NCBI GenBank assembly: GCA_922989275.2
Contig: OV277858.1
Coordinates: 102,286,794 to 102,350,793, forward strand
From: Gari tellinella
Taxonomy: Eukaryota > Mollusca > Bivalvia > Cardiida > Psammobiidae
Direction: 5' to 3'
DNA: 64,000 bases
The notes beneath the pieces are model-generated. The model saw only the letters and a program-made list of their open reading frames with translations. It did not search any database and had not been told where the DNA came from. The stretch's first letter is position 1. Each line of letters opens with the position of its first letter. Position numbers and translations under genes: made by a program. Below are positions 63,322-64,000 of this stretch, piece by piece.

Positions 63322-63363
63322 TTAATCCTTTTTGTGAAGGGTTGTAATAGAGAGGTTTTACTG

Positions 63364-64000
63364 TATAATTCTTAATCATTTGGATATACATGTATATATA
63401 GTTGGTTTGCACTGAAGGCCATCGAGGAACAATTAAATATCCTCAATAATTCACACTATTGTTTTAACTCTTTTCACTGCCAAGTTTTATCGTCTGCTTC
63501 CACCCTCTCGCTGCCAAAATGTCGTCTGCAATATATTTCAAGTCAGATTTAGGGCTGACTGAAGAAATATTGATACTGGTATCAAACAGTTTGGCGACCT
63601 GATCATATGCTGTGTAAGATAATTATCCAAACTGTTTACAAAGTCACTATTGGCAGAGAGGTAAACACACCTTACTGGTGCATGATGACATGAATCCTCT
63701 CATGTTTCTACATACTTAATGGTCCAAACAAGTGTACTTTTAGACTTCAAACACATACACAAATGGTTCGCACTCTGAGACAAATCTAGGCAATTAAAAT
63801 GGATTAATTCTAGGTTTTTTGCATCATTCTCAATTATTTAATCTTTGCACGCTATGGGCGGAGTGCAGACAGTTTGGATCCTGATGAAGTGCCGCATTAT
63901 TAGTTTAGCTCATCCAATCTACAACCTTTATTTTTAGTCTGCACATTCATTTTGACAAGTCCTATCCAGAAATACCAAAATATTTTTTTCCCCAATTGAC
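63364..64000. other. No gene recognised; family D fragment near the end
   Basis: 63840-63900 begins like family D (CTTTGCACGCTATGGGCGG, AGACAGTTTGGATCCTGATG), but its right arm is lost. Confidence 0.45.

Larger units (their letters stand above)
62602..63363. mobile_element. pogo-like MITE (family P) with nested A and D copies
   Basis: TA then CAGTAAAACCTCTCTG at 62602; right end AGAGAGGTTTTACTG to 63363 then TA. Its own hairpin AGCTCCTTTAGGAGCT is near 62947-62962. Confidence 0.75.

Overview
The window is animal nuclear DNA, most likely from a bivalve mollusc. I infer this from AT-rich sequence, canonical GT-AG introns, a dense layer of short hairpin transposons, clam-type non-LTR retrotransposon fragments, and interspersed elements with a ~160 bp tandem core like the bivalve 'pearl'/Helentron-associated elements. 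Species cannot be fixed from sequence alone. There is no bacterial-style gene organisation; most open frames are chance or transposon-derived.

Two host genes can be supported. On the minus strand at 3123-4589, two phase-compatible exons encode a MIB/HERC2 domain followed by a diverged ZZ zinc finger, so this is part of a mind-bomb-like E3 ubiquitin ligase; the rest lies outside the window or was not recognised. On the plus strand at 40104-57790, eight exons join in frame to a complete 313-residue tRNA-dihydrouridine synthase of the DUS4L type. Its introns are filled with transposons, and its last exon has been amplified into eight 86 bp tandem copies.

Layout. 1-7.7 kb: hairpin MITEs, a 161 bp-core element, the MIB-like exons, and a 1.2 kb inverted-repeat element. 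7.7-11.9 kb: a 4.1 kb inverted-repeat element built of ~430 bp tandem units and interrupted by a LINE. 12-17.5 kb: LINE remnants; one LINE reading frame is split by a 3.3 kb long-TIR element with a 9 bp target duplication. 17.6-30.2 kb: hAT-like elements, TTAA-flanked elements carrying a tRNA-like segment, a LINE tail, a 388 bp miniature LTR element (TRIM), a 1.2 kb inverted-repeat element with an 8 bp duplication, and a 1.76 kb CAGGGG-type element with a nested SINE. 30.75-39.25 kb: an 8.49 kb unit bounded by ~100 bp TIRs and a perfect 8 bp duplication, which contains a PHD-finger LINE (itself split by a hAT-like element) and a mariner. 40-58 kb: the DUS4L gene. 58-64 kb: more hairpin MITEs and a second long interspersed element.

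The strongest general theme is readable insertion order. Hairpin family A (about 25 copies) carries TTAA in its loop and at its ends, and that TTAA has been hit repeatedly by other TTAA-targeting families. In two cases, removing an element together with one duplication restores a LINE reading frame exactly. Labels A, B, C, D, P, G and 'core' used below are my own shorthand for repeat families, not database names.
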